64,000 bases of DNA from Herbidospora sakaeratensis. Lineage in GTDB: Bacteria > Actinomycetota > Actinomycetes > Streptosporangiales > Streptosporangiaceae. Below, in pieces: positions 25,900 through 33,789 of the stretch. Every line of letters starts with the position of its first letter. Position 1 is the first letter of the stretch. The position numbers and the translations under genes are program-made. Under the pieces are notes generated by a model. The model ran no database searches, was not told the origin of the DNA, and saw only the letters and a list, made by a program, of their open reading frames with translations. Where the stretch lies: positions 352,113 to 416,112 of the forward strand of contig NZ_BBXC01000011.1 of NCBI RefSeq assembly GCF_001570525.1. Direction: 5' to 3'.

Positions 25900-26246
25900 T
25901 GGCGGCGGTAGTAGTCCTCGTCGTCGACGCCCGGGTAGACGCCGGTCATCGCCGCGCCGTCGTAGCGCAGCACGCCCGGGAGCGACTCGGCGGCGACGGC
26001 CACCTGCTCGGGCGACAGGTAACGCGGCGGGCCGTAGGGGAACTCGTGGCCGGTCTCCAGGGGCGTGCCGCCGAAGACGACGTCGACCGGCAGGTCCTTC
26101 AGGAGGGCGGCCAGCCCGTCCCACGCCTTGTCGACGTCGAGGCCGCGTTCGACGTCCTCCATCAGCTCGTCGAGCCGCTGGGGGTGCGTGAGGAGGGGGT
26201 CGATCTCCTCCGGCCGCACGTTGAGGTACTGGCACGTGATTCCCAT
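25827..26246 (-). CDS. DUF1877 (YfbM-like) protein
   Basis: 139 aa from ATG 26246 (MGITCQYLNVRPEEIDPLL). It has the complete family layout: beta start, helical LDELMEDVERGLDVDKAWDGLAALL, GGTPLE, YLSPEQVAVAAESLP, then DDEDYYRRHYAGLWDFFTACAKNGDAVVVVLV. Function of the family is unknown; several members behave as immunity- or stress-like small proteins, but nothing nearby proves that. Paralogue of 11957-12283. Its 3' end lies inside the AfsR-type gene on the other strand. Confidence 0.8.
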   Translation of the reverse strand: MGITCQYLNVRPEEIDPLLTHPQRLDELMEDVERGLDVDKAWDGLAALLKDLPVDVVFGGTPLETGHEFPYGPPRYLSPEQVAVAAESLPGVLRYDGAAMTGVYPGVDDEDYYRRHYAGLWDFFTACAKNGDAVVVVLV

Positions 26247-26278
26247 GCGGTTCGGGCTCCCGGGCGTAGGGTCGGCGG

Positions 26279-26902
26279 ATGGGACGTATCGAGAACGCCA
26301 AGACACTGTACGAGCAGGCCGTCTTCATCGGGACCGAGGGCGCCCTCGACATGGCCGACCTGGCGCTCGACAGCCTGGAGGCCGATCTCATGCTGGCCCG
26401 CGGGCGGATCACCCACGCCCGCTACCTCTCCGGCGAGGGCGACGGCGACGTCACCGCGTTCGAGCGGGCCGTCGACCTCTACAACTCCCTCGGCGACACC
26501 CGGGGCGAGGCCGAGGCGCTGTTCTGGGTCGGCATCTACCACCAGGTCGTGGCGGGCGAGGACGACGTGGCCCGGCCCTTCTTCGAGCGCGCCCGCGACC
26601 TGGCGACCGGGGCGGGCGACCGCGAGACGCTGGCGTACACACTGCGGCATCTGGCCTTCGCCTCGAAGGGCACCCCGGAGGCCCGGGAACTGCTGGAGGA
26701 GTCGACCCGGCTGCGCCGTGAGCTCGGGTTCCTGCCGGGGGTGGCGGCGAACCTGGTCGGGCTGGCCTACCTGGCGCGCGACGAGGGCCGCGACGGCGAC
26801 GCGGCCGACCTGATCGCCGAGGCGCGGGAGACGGCGGAACGGGCGGGCGCCCACCGCGTGCTCCAGTGGGCCGACGAGTTCACCACTCCGCCGGGGTCGT
26901 GA
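26279..26902 (+). CDS. TPR-repeat protein, 207 aa
   Basis: Alpha-helical repeats throughout: [66 protein letters not shown], and so on. No DNA-binding or catalytic domain. The composition resembles the C-terminal repeats of AfsR/LuxR regulators. A LuxR-type HTH remnant follows on the opposite strand, so it is probably not a split half of that gene. Starts 33 bp from the divergent DUF1877 gene. A protein-interaction role is inferred from the fold only. Confidence 0.75.
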   Translation: MGRIENAKTLYEQAVFIGTEGALDMADLALDSLEADLMLARGRITHARYLSGEGDGDVTAFERAVDLYNSLGDTRGEAEALFWVGIYHQVVAGEDDVARPFFERARDLATGAGDRETLAYTLRHLAFASKGTPEARELLEESTRLRRELGFLPGVAANLVGLAYLARDEGRDGDAADLIAEARETAERAGAHRVLQWADEFTTPPGS

Positions 26903-27055
26903 CCGCCCGCTCGTCGAGGGCCTTGGCGAGCTGCCTGCGGGAGGTGACGCCGAGTTTCCGGAAGATCTTGCGCAGGTGGTAGTCGACCGTGTTCGCGCCG
27001 CCCCGGGCCGGCCGGGCGATGGTCTGCTCCTGCGGGGTGAGGGTGGGGGCTGGAA
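26880..27055 (-). pseudogene. LuxR-type HTH remnant with internal deletion
   Basis: Minus-strand reading gives [17 protein letters not shown] directly joined to [25 protein letters not shown] and a stop. Intact LuxR HTHs have about 14 more residues between these parts (the scaffold and recognition helices, ...EIGARLFLSPR...). The deletion removes the DNA-recognition helix, and no N-terminal part precedes it, so this is a decayed C-terminal fragment. It overlaps the end of the TPR gene. Confidence 0.65.
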
Positions 27056-27075
27056 CGCAACGACGCGGATCTTTG

Positions 27076-27249
27076 CTACTTCAGTGGCATCACGTGACTT
27101 CGACGACTCCCTGTACGGCGGCCGACCGTGGCCAGCGGCAGGAACCGCTGACCGGCCAGCCCGCTTAGACCATGGCGATGCAGCCAGGCCAGCAGCCAGA
27201 CCGGCAGGCGCAGCAACAGGGTGAGCCACGGGCCACGCTTCCTCTTCAT
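27076..27249 (-). pseudogene. Truncated deazaflavin-dependent nitroreductase-like fragment
   Basis: 57 aa from ATG 27249 (MKRKRGPWLTLLLRLPVWLLAWLHRHGLSG), ending [16 protein letters not shown] then stop. The beginning matches the N-terminus of F420-dependent (DDN-type) nitroreductases (RLP..LYRHGLG...GRRSGRPR), which normally continue for about 90 more residues. It lies 29 bp after cadD on the same strand. A functional small protein cannot be excluded, but truncation is likelier. Confidence 0.5.
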
Positions 27250-27278
27250 GGTCGTTCCTGTTCGTCGACGCGCCCGGC

Positions 27279-27875
27279 TCACAGGCCGAACGCGCCGCCT
27301 TCCACGAGGATGACCACACCGATGCCGATCAGGACCACCGGCAACAGGATGTGGCCCCACCGGCTCAGCGCCCTGGCGATGACCGGGCGGGTGGCGAAGA
27401 ACCAACCGGCGGCGATCCACACCGCCAGCAGGATCAAGAACACGATCACGTAGACGCTCATGCCGCCCAGCCCGGCCGTGGCGAAGACCGGGACGTAGAC
27501 GCCGATGTTGTCGCCGCCGTTGGCGAAGGTGACAGCGGCCACCTCCAAGACCTTCGGCCGGCCCCGCCGCTTGTCCCTGTCCTCCTCCGGATCGTCGCGG
27601 TGCCGCCAAGCCTGGACGCCCGCCTTCACGCCCAGCGCGAGAGGCAGCAGACCGAGGTAGGGAATCGCGGCATCCGGCAGGAACGTCGCCCCGAACGCAG
27701 CCGCCACCGCCGCACCCAAGATGGCGGCGAAGCCCAGGTATTGGCCGGTCGCGATGCTGCGCGTCGCCCCCTTGTGCCCGGCCCCCTGGGCGAAGAACAG
27801 GGCCAGAATCATGATGTCGTCGATGTTGGTGACGGCGAACAGGCCCACCGCCTGGGGAATGACGCCGACGTTCAC
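27279..27875 (-). CDS. cadD: CadD-family cadmium resistance transporter
   Basis: 198 aa from GTG 27875 with GGAGG about 10 nt upstream. A polytopic membrane protein with five to six hydrophobic helices. It has the family signatures AVTNIDDIMILALFFAQ near the start and TFANGGDNIGVYVPVFA in the middle, with a charged loop (HRDDPEEDRDKRRGR) between. The family exports or sequesters cadmium and similar ions. No metal-responsive regulator (CadC/ArsR with Cys) is adjacent, unlike staphylococcal cadDX. The flanking genes are decayed, so it may have arrived by transfer. Confidence 0.82.
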   Translation of the reverse strand: MNVGVIPQAVGLFAVTNIDDIMILALFFAQGAGHKGATRSIATGQYLGFAAILGAAVAAAFGATFLPDAAIPYLGLLPLALGVKAGVQAWRHRDDPEEDRDKRRGRPKVLEVAAVTFANGGDNIGVYVPVFATAGLGGMSVYVIVFLILLAVWIAAGWFFATRPVIARALSRWGHILLPVVLIGIGVVILVEGGAFGL

Positions 27876-28044
27876 GACCGCCCCACCCTCCAGGCGTTGC
27901 GGGCAGAGTCGGAGGAACAGCCGCAGGTGCCCTTGTGCCGGGCACGGCGGAACTCGGAACGTGAATGCATGATCAACCTTCAAGCGCTTCAGACAGTCGG
28001 TACGCGGCGGACGTGCCACCCGGCCGGACGGCACGGCGAGCGCG

Positions 28045-28431
28045 TCACCGTCGAAGAACCTGCAAGGCGGACAGAGAAGGCCGCAGCCCGGCCAAGACGC
28101 CGCCCATCACCATCAGCCGACCACCCTGCCCAGCGCCCAGGCCCGACCGGGTGACGTCCGACAGGCAGAACAGCCAACGGCCGTCCTGATCAGCGGACGC
28201 AGGAGGCATGGCCGCCCAGCCTCGCGGCGGCATGGCCACCTCGTCAGAACAGACCACCGGCTGCTCGGAGTCATCGCGAGCCAGATCAGAACTGACCGCC
28301 TGCTCCGCATGGATGCCGGCGGAAGGGAAAACCGCCGCACTCGCGGAGGACACGAACACGTCGGGCATGACGAGGTACACCAGAAGCGCCAGGGCATGCA
28401 GTACGAGGACTGCCCACCTCCGTCGCTTCAC
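28045..28431 (-). CDS. Small exported or membrane-anchored protein, unknown
   Basis: 128 aa from GTG 28431, with GGAG 6 nt upstream (GGAGACTTCG). An N-terminal hydrophobic helix (RRRWAVLVLHALALLVYLVMPDVF) looks like a signal anchor. The rest is Ala/Ser/Asp-rich with two Cys (VVCSDE, LFCLSD) that could pair. A second hydrophobic patch lies near residue 105 (GGRLMVMGGVLAGL). I do not recognise it. It is divergent from the AraC gene and upstream of cadD, 169 bp apart, with nothing notable in the gap. Confidence 0.5.
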   Translation of the reverse strand: MKRRRWAVLVLHALALLVYLVMPDVFVSSASAAVFPSAGIHAEQAVSSDLARDDSEQPVVCSDEVAMPPRGWAAMPPASADQDGRWLFCLSDVTRSGLGAGQGGRLMVMGGVLAGLRPSLSALQVLRR

Positions 28432-28624
28432 CGAAGTCTCCAGGTCTGCCGTGCCCGTCCCATCGCAGCCTGCCGCCGACGATCGCACAGCGTCGTACGG
28501 GAGGAAGCTTCGAGGCTTCCTAGCGAAAGACCGCCACAGCCACCGTGCCCGGCGAAACGGGGCCGACAATGCTCACGGCTGCCCATCCTGCCGGAAATGG
28601 GACGCCAGCTGTGCGTCCTTTTCC

Positions 28625-29644
28625 ATGGAACGACACGCCGGAGAGGACCGATCATCTGGTGTGCTCCTCAGCAATCGTGCCGTCTTCGCCAGCTCCGACC
28701 TCGACGAGGTTCGCGGCGAGGTCGCCAAGGTGTTCTGCCCCCACCGGCTGGACCTGGCCGAGCATGCGAACCTGCTGTCGGCCCGGTTCAACTCGGTCCA
28801 GCTCGGCTCGGTCCGCGTCAGCTACCTCGACTACGGGGGCGACGTGCACATCGAGCCGGGCGAGCTCGGCACCTTCTTCCTCGTCATGATCCCGCTCGCC
28901 GGGCGGAGCCTGATCCGCGCCGGCGACCGGGAGATCGTCTCGACCCCCGCGCTGGCCGCGCTGCCCTCGCCGACCCGCCACCTCGACATGCGCTGGGCGG
29001 CCGGCTGCCCCCAGCTGGTCATCAAGTTCGAGCGCGCCTCCGTCGAGCGCTCGCTGGAGCAGCTGCTCGGCGAGCCGGTCGCCGACCCGCTCGTCTTCGA
29101 CCTCGGCATGGACCTGACGACCGGCTGGACCCGGTCGTGGCGGGACATGGCCGACCTGCTGGTCAGGGAGGGCGAACGCGACGACGGGCTGACCGGCCAT
29201 CCGCTGGCCATCGCCCATCTGGAGAACGCGCTGGTCAGCCTGTTGCTGACGATGCAGCCGTCCAACTACCGCGAGCGGCTGACCGCGCCCCGGCAGGCCG
29301 CGCTGCCGAAGGTGGTGCGCCGGGCGATGGAGTTCGTCGACGGGCACGCGCACCTGCCGCTGACCACCGCCGACATCGCGGGCGCGGTCGCGGTGAGCGG
29401 GCGATCCCTCCAGGAGGGGTTCCGCGCCCACCTCGGGCTGACCCCGATGGCCTACCTGCGGCGGGTGCGGATGGCGAAGGTGCACGAGGAGCTCAAGGCC
29501 GCCGACCCGGCGCGGGCCACGGTCACCACGGTGGCCGCGCGGTGGGGCTTCCTGCACCAGGGACGGTTCGCCGCCCAGTACCGCGAACGTTATGGGCTGC
29601 CGCCGTCGGAGACGCTGCGGAGAGGGCCCGCGTCAGGTGGATGA
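28625..29644 (+). CDS. AraC-family regulator
   Basis: 339 aa from ATG 28625 (GTG 28661 possible). The N-terminal AraC_binding_2-type domain starts at LLSNRAVFASSDLDEVRGEVAKVF. The C-terminal double HTH (about 240-335) contains TTADIAGAVAVSGRSLQEGFRAHLGLTPMAYLRRVRMAKVHEEL and VTTVAARWGFLHQGRFAAQYRERYG. Homologues control aromatic and styrene catabolism. It lies 101 bp upstream of the styAB-type genes in the same direction, so it is their probable activator. Confidence 0.87.
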   Translation: MERHAGEDRSSGVLLSNRAVFASSDLDEVRGEVAKVFCPHRLDLAEHANLLSARFNSVQLGSVRVSYLDYGGDVHIEPGELGTFFLVMIPLAGRSLIRAGDREIVSTPALAALPSPTRHLDMRWAAGCPQLVIKFERASVERSLEQLLGEPVADPLVFDLGMDLTTGWTRSWRDMADLLVREGERDDGLTGHPLAIAHLENALVSLLLTMQPSNYRERLTAPRQAALPKVVRRAMEFVDGHAHLPLTTADIAGAVAVSGRSLQEGFRAHLGLTPMAYLRRVRMAKVHEELKAADPARATVTTVAARWGFLHQGRFAAQYRERYGLPPSETLRRGPASGG

Positions 29645-29745
29645 CATCCGCGCTCAGCGGATGGCCCGGCCCGGCGGGCCGAACGTACCGTTCTTGTCAG
29701 GCGCCGATCGCAACTCCACTCCTGACATCGAAGGGACACACCACC

Positions 29746-30969
29746 ATGCGGGACATTCTTGTCGTCGGCGCCGGTCAGGCCGGTCTCCACCTGGCCATCG
29801 GCCTGCTCAAGCAGGGCTACGACGTCACCGTGATCTCCAACCGCACCCCCGAGGACATCCGCGACGGGCGGGTCATGTCCGGCCAGTGCATGTTCGGCAC
29901 CGCGCTCGGCCACGAGCGCGAACTCGGCCTCGACCGGTGGGCCGACGACTGCCCGCCCATCGAGGGCATCGCGCTCACCGTCCCGAGCCCGGAGGGCGGC
30001 AAGTTACTCGACTGGGCCGGACGCCTCGACGTCCCGGCCCGCTCGGTCGACCAGCGGGTGAAGATGCCCGTCTGGCTGGGCGAGTTCGAACGGCTCGGCG
30101 GCAAGCTCGTGATCCACGACGCCACCCCCGAGGACCTGGAGAGTTACGCCGCCCGCTACGACCTCGTCCTCGTCGCCGCCGGGAAGGGGCAGATCGCCTC
30201 GCTCTTCGAGCGCGACCCGGCCCGCTCCCCGTACGCCGCGCCGCAGCGCGCCCTCGCGGTCACCTACGTCAACGGCCTGACCCCCCGCCCCGACCACTCG
30301 GCGGTCTGCTTCAACCTGCTCCCGGGCGTGGGCGAGTACTTCGTCTTCCCCGCCCTCACCCACACCGGCCCCTGCGAGATCATGGTCTTCGAGGGCGTGC
30401 CCGGCGGTCCCATGGACTGCTGGGGCGACGTGCGCACCCCCGCCGAGCACCTGGCGCGCGGCCGCCGGATCCTGGAGACCTTCTTCCCGTGGGAGGCCGA
30501 GCGCTGCGGCGCGGTCGAGCTCACCGACGACAACGCCGTCCTGACCGGCCGCTTCGCCCCGACGGTCCGCCACCCCGTCGCCGTGTTGCCCTCGGGCGCG
30601 CCGATCCTCGGCGTCGCCGACGTCGTGGTGCTGAACGACCCGATCACCGGGCAGGGCAGCAACAACGCCGCCAAGTGCGCCGCCGCCTACCTGAAGGCCA
30701 TCGTCGAGCGGGGCGGCAAGCCGTTCGACGCCGACTGGATGCGGGCCACCTTCGAGGGCTTCTGGACGCAGGCCAAGCACGTCACCGCCTGGACCAACGC
30801 CCTGCTGGCCCCGGCCGAACCCCACCACCTCGCCCTGCTGGGCGCGGCCCAGCAGCACCCCGAGGTCGCCCACCGGTTCGTCAACGGCTTCGACGACCCG
30901 TCCGACTACGCCGAGTGGTTCATGGACGCCGACAGCGCCGGCGCCTACCTGGGGAGGGTCGCGGCATGA
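29746..30969 (+). CDS. styA: Styrene/indole monooxygenase, oxygenase component
   Basis: 407 aa from ATG 29746. The FAD fold is shown by LVVGAGQAGLHLAIGL (5-20), and the family pattern by RDGRVMSGQCMFGTALGHERELGL and NDPITGQGSNNAAKCAAAYL. These single-component-FAD oxygenases receive FADH2 from a separate reductase and epoxidise styrene or indole. Coupled to the reductase gene by ATGA overlap. No styrene oxide isomerase or phenylacetaldehyde dehydrogenase gene is near, so indole or another aryl alkene may be the real substrate. Confidence 0.88.
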   Translation: MRDILVVGAGQAGLHLAIGLLKQGYDVTVISNRTPEDIRDGRVMSGQCMFGTALGHERELGLDRWADDCPPIEGIALTVPSPEGGKLLDWAGRLDVPARSVDQRVKMPVWLGEFERLGGKLVIHDATPEDLESYAARYDLVLVAAGKGQIASLFERDPARSPYAAPQRALAVTYVNGLTPRPDHSAVCFNLLPGVGEYFVFPALTHTGPCEIMVFEGVPGGPMDCWGDVRTPAEHLARGRRILETFFPWEAERCGAVELTDDNAVLTGRFAPTVRHPVAVLPSGAPILGVADVVVLNDPITGQGSNNAAKCAAAYLKAIVERGGKPFDADWMRATFEGFWTQAKHVTAWTNALLAPAEPHHLALLGAAQQHPEVAHRFVNGFDDPSDYAEWFMDADSAGAYLGRVAA

Positions 30970-31517
30970 GATCGCTCCGTGAGGCCCTCGGGCAGTTCGC
31001 CACCGGGGTGGCGGTGATCACCACGGCGACCGGCGAGGGCGAGCGGGCCGGGGTGACCGTCAACTCCTTCACCTCGGTCTCGCTCGATCCGCCGCTGGTG
31101 CTCTGGTGCCTGTCGAACCGGGCGCCCAGCGCGCCGGTCTTCCTGAAGGCCGGCCGGTTCGCCGTCAACGTGCTGGCCGCCGACCAGGACCACCTGTCGC
31201 GGCGGTTCGCCACCCCTTCGGCCGACAAGTTCGCCGGGGTCGACCTGCTCGGTTCTCCCCTGCCGATCCTGGCCGGGACGCTGGCCGCCTTCGTCTGCCG
31301 GACCGAACGCGTGCACGACGGCGGCGACCACCACATCTTCGTCGGGGCGGTGGAGCACTACCAGCGCGCCGAAGGGGAGCCGCTCGTCTTCCACTCGGGC
31401 CGTTACCGGGAGATCGCGGCGACCAGGCCGCCGTCGACGACCAGGTCCTGGCCGTTGACGTACGACGCGGCGGCGGAGGCGAGGAAGGCGACCGCGTCGG
31501 CCACGTCGTCCGGGTAG
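30966..31517 (+). CDS. styB: Flavin reductase partner (StyB-like)
   Basis: 183 aa. The flavin-reductase split-barrel: EALGQFATGVAVITTATGEGERAGVTVNSFTSVSLDPPLVLWCL, NVLAADQDHLSRRFA, HHIFVGAVEHYQRAEGEPLVFHSGRY. Supplies FADH2 to the oxygenase. The family usually ends soon after HSGRYRE; here the frame continues about 35 residues (ATRPPSTTRSWPLTY...) across the 3' end of the convergent SDR gene. That tail looks like read-through of antisense sequence rather than a domain. Confidence 0.87.
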   Translation: MRSLREALGQFATGVAVITTATGEGERAGVTVNSFTSVSLDPPLVLWCLSNRAPSAPVFLKAGRFAVNVLAADQDHLSRRFATPSADKFAGVDLLGSPLPILAGTLAAFVCRTERVHDGGDHHIFVGAVEHYQRAEGEPLVFHSGRYREIAATRPPSTTRSWPLTYDAAAEARKATASATSSG

Positions 31518-32155
31518 CCGAGCCGGCCCGAGGCCACCGAGGCCAGCGCGACGGCGGCGGCCTCGGCGGAGATGTGCTCGTGGAACATCGGGGTCTCGAT
31601 GTAGCCGGGGCTCACCGAGTTGACGCGCACGCCCCTCGGGCCCAGCTCGGCCGCGAGGGTGCGGGTCAGGTTGTGGACGGCGGCCTTCGAGGCGGCGTAC
31701 AGGGCCGCGCCGGACAGGCCGCGGTGCAGCGCCCAGGAGGCGTTGACCACGATCGACGCGCCCTCGGCCAGCAGAGGGAGGGTCTTCTGGATCGTGAAGA
31801 AGACGCCTTTGACGTTGGTCGTCATGACGTGGTCGAAGCCGGCCTCGGTGACCTCGCCGAGCGGCTGGAACAGGGCGGTGCCGGCGTTGGCGAAGACGAC
31901 GTCCAGCCGCCCGAACCGGCTCCCGATCACGGCCGCCAGCCGGTCGAGGTCGGGCAGGCGGGTGACGTCGCCGAGCACGGGCAGGACGCGGTCGCCGGCC
32001 GCCAGGTGATCGACGGCGGCGTCGAGCCGGGTCTGGTCCCGGCCGGTGACGACCACGTGGGCGCCGCCGGCCAGCAGCCTCCCGGCCGTGGCCAGGCCGA
32101 TGCCGCTGGTGCCGCCGGTGACGAGCGCGATCTTGTCGTGGAACGTGTGGGTCAT
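31403..32155 (-). CDS. SDR-family oxidoreductase
   Basis: 250 aa. Classical motifs: TGGTSGIG (14-21), NAGTA, the catalytic Ser in NASWAL, YAASK (YxxxK), and PGYIETPM. Arg in VVVTGRDQ after strand 2 suggests NADP. Overlaps the styB-like gene tail-to-tail by 115 bp. Could act on an alcohol or epoxide-derived product, but nothing ties it to styAB except position. Confidence 0.87.
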   Translation of the reverse strand: MTHTFHDKIALVTGGTSGIGLATAGRLLAGGAHVVVTGRDQTRLDAAVDHLAAGDRVLPVLGDVTRLPDLDRLAAVIGSRFGRLDVVFANAGTALFQPLGEVTEAGFDHVMTTNVKGVFFTIQKTLPLLAEGASIVVNASWALHRGLSGAALYAASKAAVHNLTRTLAAELGPRGVRVNSVSPGYIETPMFHEHISAEAAAVALASVASGRLGYPDDVADAVAFLASAAASYVNGQDLVVDGGLVAAISR

Positions 32156-32224
32156 GCGTCCAGCGTGCCGACGGGCGCGCGGGGGCGACAGTGCGCAGTG
32201 ATCATGGGTGTGGCGCCACCACCC

Positions 32225-32986
32225 TCAGCGGGGGGTGTAGAGCTCCAGGTACCACGACGGGTGGTCGGCCACCACGAGGGTCGTCATGTCGAAGAACAGG
32301 TCGCCCGCTTCGGGGTGCCGGATCGCCTTGATCGCCTGGACCGGCGGCCCCACGTCGTGGCGGCCCCAGAGCTCGGCGAACTCCGGGCTCACCGCGCTCA
32401 GGTCGGCGACCACCCGAGCGAACCCGGGGTCGTCGGGGGCGTGCGCGGCGTCGGCGCGGTAGGCGGCCACGACGGCCGGCGCGACCGACTCCCACTCGAC
32501 GTGCATGGCCCGGTAGCGGGCGTTGGTGAAGAACGCGACCAGGCAGTTGTGGTCGGTGTCGCCGTAGCGGAAGGTGCGCTGCGCCGCGTCGTTGACGGCG
32601 ACCAGGTTCCAGTAGCGGTCGCGCAGCATGGCGGGCGGCGTCCAGGTGTCGAGCAGGCGGCGCAACCCGGGGGTGACCTCGGCGGCGCGGGCCGCCCCGG
32701 CGCGGGGCGGGTTGAGGCCGGCCAGCAGGTAGACGTGGGCGCGCTCGGGCTCGGTCAGGCGCAGCGCACAGCCGATCGCGTCGAGGACCTCGGCCGAGAC
32801 GTTGATGTCGCGGCCCTGCTCCAGCCAGGTGTACCAGGACACGCCGACCCCGGCCAGCACGGCGACCTCCTCGCGGCGCAGGCCCGGCGTCCGGCGGCGG
32901 CCGGCCACCGCCATGCCGACGTCGGCGGGGGTGAGCCGGGCCCGGCGGGTGCGCAGGAAATCGCTGAGCTGCTCGCGGCGGGCCAT
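32225..32986 (-). CDS. XRE-family regulator with MmyB-like ligand domain
   Basis: 253 aa. The N-terminal HTH has RRTPGLRREEVAVLAGVGVSWYTWLEQGRDI (about 30-60). The C-terminal MmyB-like PAS-type domain (about 105-250) contains RDRYWNLVAVNDAAQRTF and ELWGRHDVGPPVQAIKAIRHPEAGDL. The group is widespread in actinomycetes and often regulates an adjacent SDR; the SDR gene begins 70 bp downstream on the same strand. TACCAT lies 5 nt before the ATG, so the mRNA may be leaderless. Confidence 0.87.
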   Translation of the reverse strand: MARREQLSDFLRTRRARLTPADVGMAVAGRRRTPGLRREEVAVLAGVGVSWYTWLEQGRDINVSAEVLDAIGCALRLTEPERAHVYLLAGLNPPRAGAARAAEVTPGLRRLLDTWTPPAMLRDRYWNLVAVNDAAQRTFRYGDTDHNCLVAFFTNARYRAMHVEWESVAPAVVAAYRADAAHAPDDPGFARVVADLSAVSPEFAELWGRHDVGPPVQAIKAIRHPEAGDLFFDMTTLVVADHPSWYLELYTPR

Positions 32987-33081
32987 ATGTCATGGTAGGC
33001 ATCCGCGCAGGAGGGCTGCCCCTCCCCGTCTCTAGGGACTGCTCCGCAGCTCGCGGACCCCCGTTTTCCTAGCGTGAAGCC

Positions 33082-33786
33082 ATGACAATCAGCCTCAGAA
33101 GATCGGTCCTCTTAGCGGCGGCCACGTTGTCGGTCGTGCCCGTCCTCGCGACCCCCGCCGCCGCCACGGCCGCCGCGGTCACCGCCGGGACCTGCGCCGA
33201 GGGAACCGGCGGACAGCTCACTTACACGGCGGAGCCCGGCGTCGCCAACGACCTCACCATCACCCAGGACAACGGGATCCTCCGGCTGGAGGACGAAGCC
33301 GGCACGATCAAGGGCTGCACGGCGGAGAGCCCGACCACCGTGGTGACCGCGCTCGCCAGGAAGATCAAGGTCGTGCTCGGCGACGGCGACGACGTCGTCG
33401 TGGTGAACGTGCTGCCGCAGGGGCAGCGGGTGGTCGTCCTCGGCGGCGACGGCGACGACGAGCTGCGCGGCAGCGGGAACGCCGACGACCTGCGCGGCGG
33501 CAAGGGCGACGACACCCTCCGGGGCAACGGCGGCGACGACTCCCTGCGCGGCGAGGCGGGCGAGGACGAGCTGCGCGGCGGCGTCGGGGCCGACGAGCTC
33601 CAGGGCGGCACGGGCAGCGACGACCTGAGCGGCGGCGCGGGCCCCGACGAGCTCAACGGCGGCAGCGGCGACGCCGACGCCGACGAGCTCAACGGGGGCA
33701 CCGGCGCCGACGAACTGAACGGCGGCGCGGGCGCCGACTCCTGCAACGGCGGCCCGGGCGCCGACACCACCACCCGCTGCGAGTAG
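33082..33786 (+). CDS. Secreted RTX-type calcium-binding repeat protein
   Basis: 234 aa. The signal peptide ends near the ATAAA region. A beta domain (about 35-110) precedes roughly twelve nonapeptide-like repeats GGxGxDELxG/GGxGxDDLxG (about 125-230), the RTX calcium-binding pattern forming a beta roll. Two Cys near the end (SCNGG, RCE) may cap the roll. There is no catalytic domain, and RTX proteins in actinomycetes leave by Sec, as here. The DNA repeats in this stretch simply encode the motif. Role unknown. Confidence 0.82.
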   Translation: MTISLRRSVLLAAATLSVVPVLATPAAATAAAVTAGTCAEGTGGQLTYTAEPGVANDLTITQDNGILRLEDEAGTIKGCTAESPTTVVTALARKIKVVLGDGDDVVVVNVLPQGQRVVVLGGDGDDELRGSGNADDLRGGKGDDTLRGNGGDDSLRGEAGEDELRGGVGADELQGGTGSDDLSGGAGPDELNGGSGDADADELNGGTGADELNGGAGADSCNGGPGADTTTRCE

Positions 33787-33789
33787 CCG

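Noticed and set aside
33450-33780. Direct DNA repeats resembling a minisatellite
   Set aside because: They encode the RTX nonapeptide repeats of the secreted protein and vary at third positions as coding repeats do.
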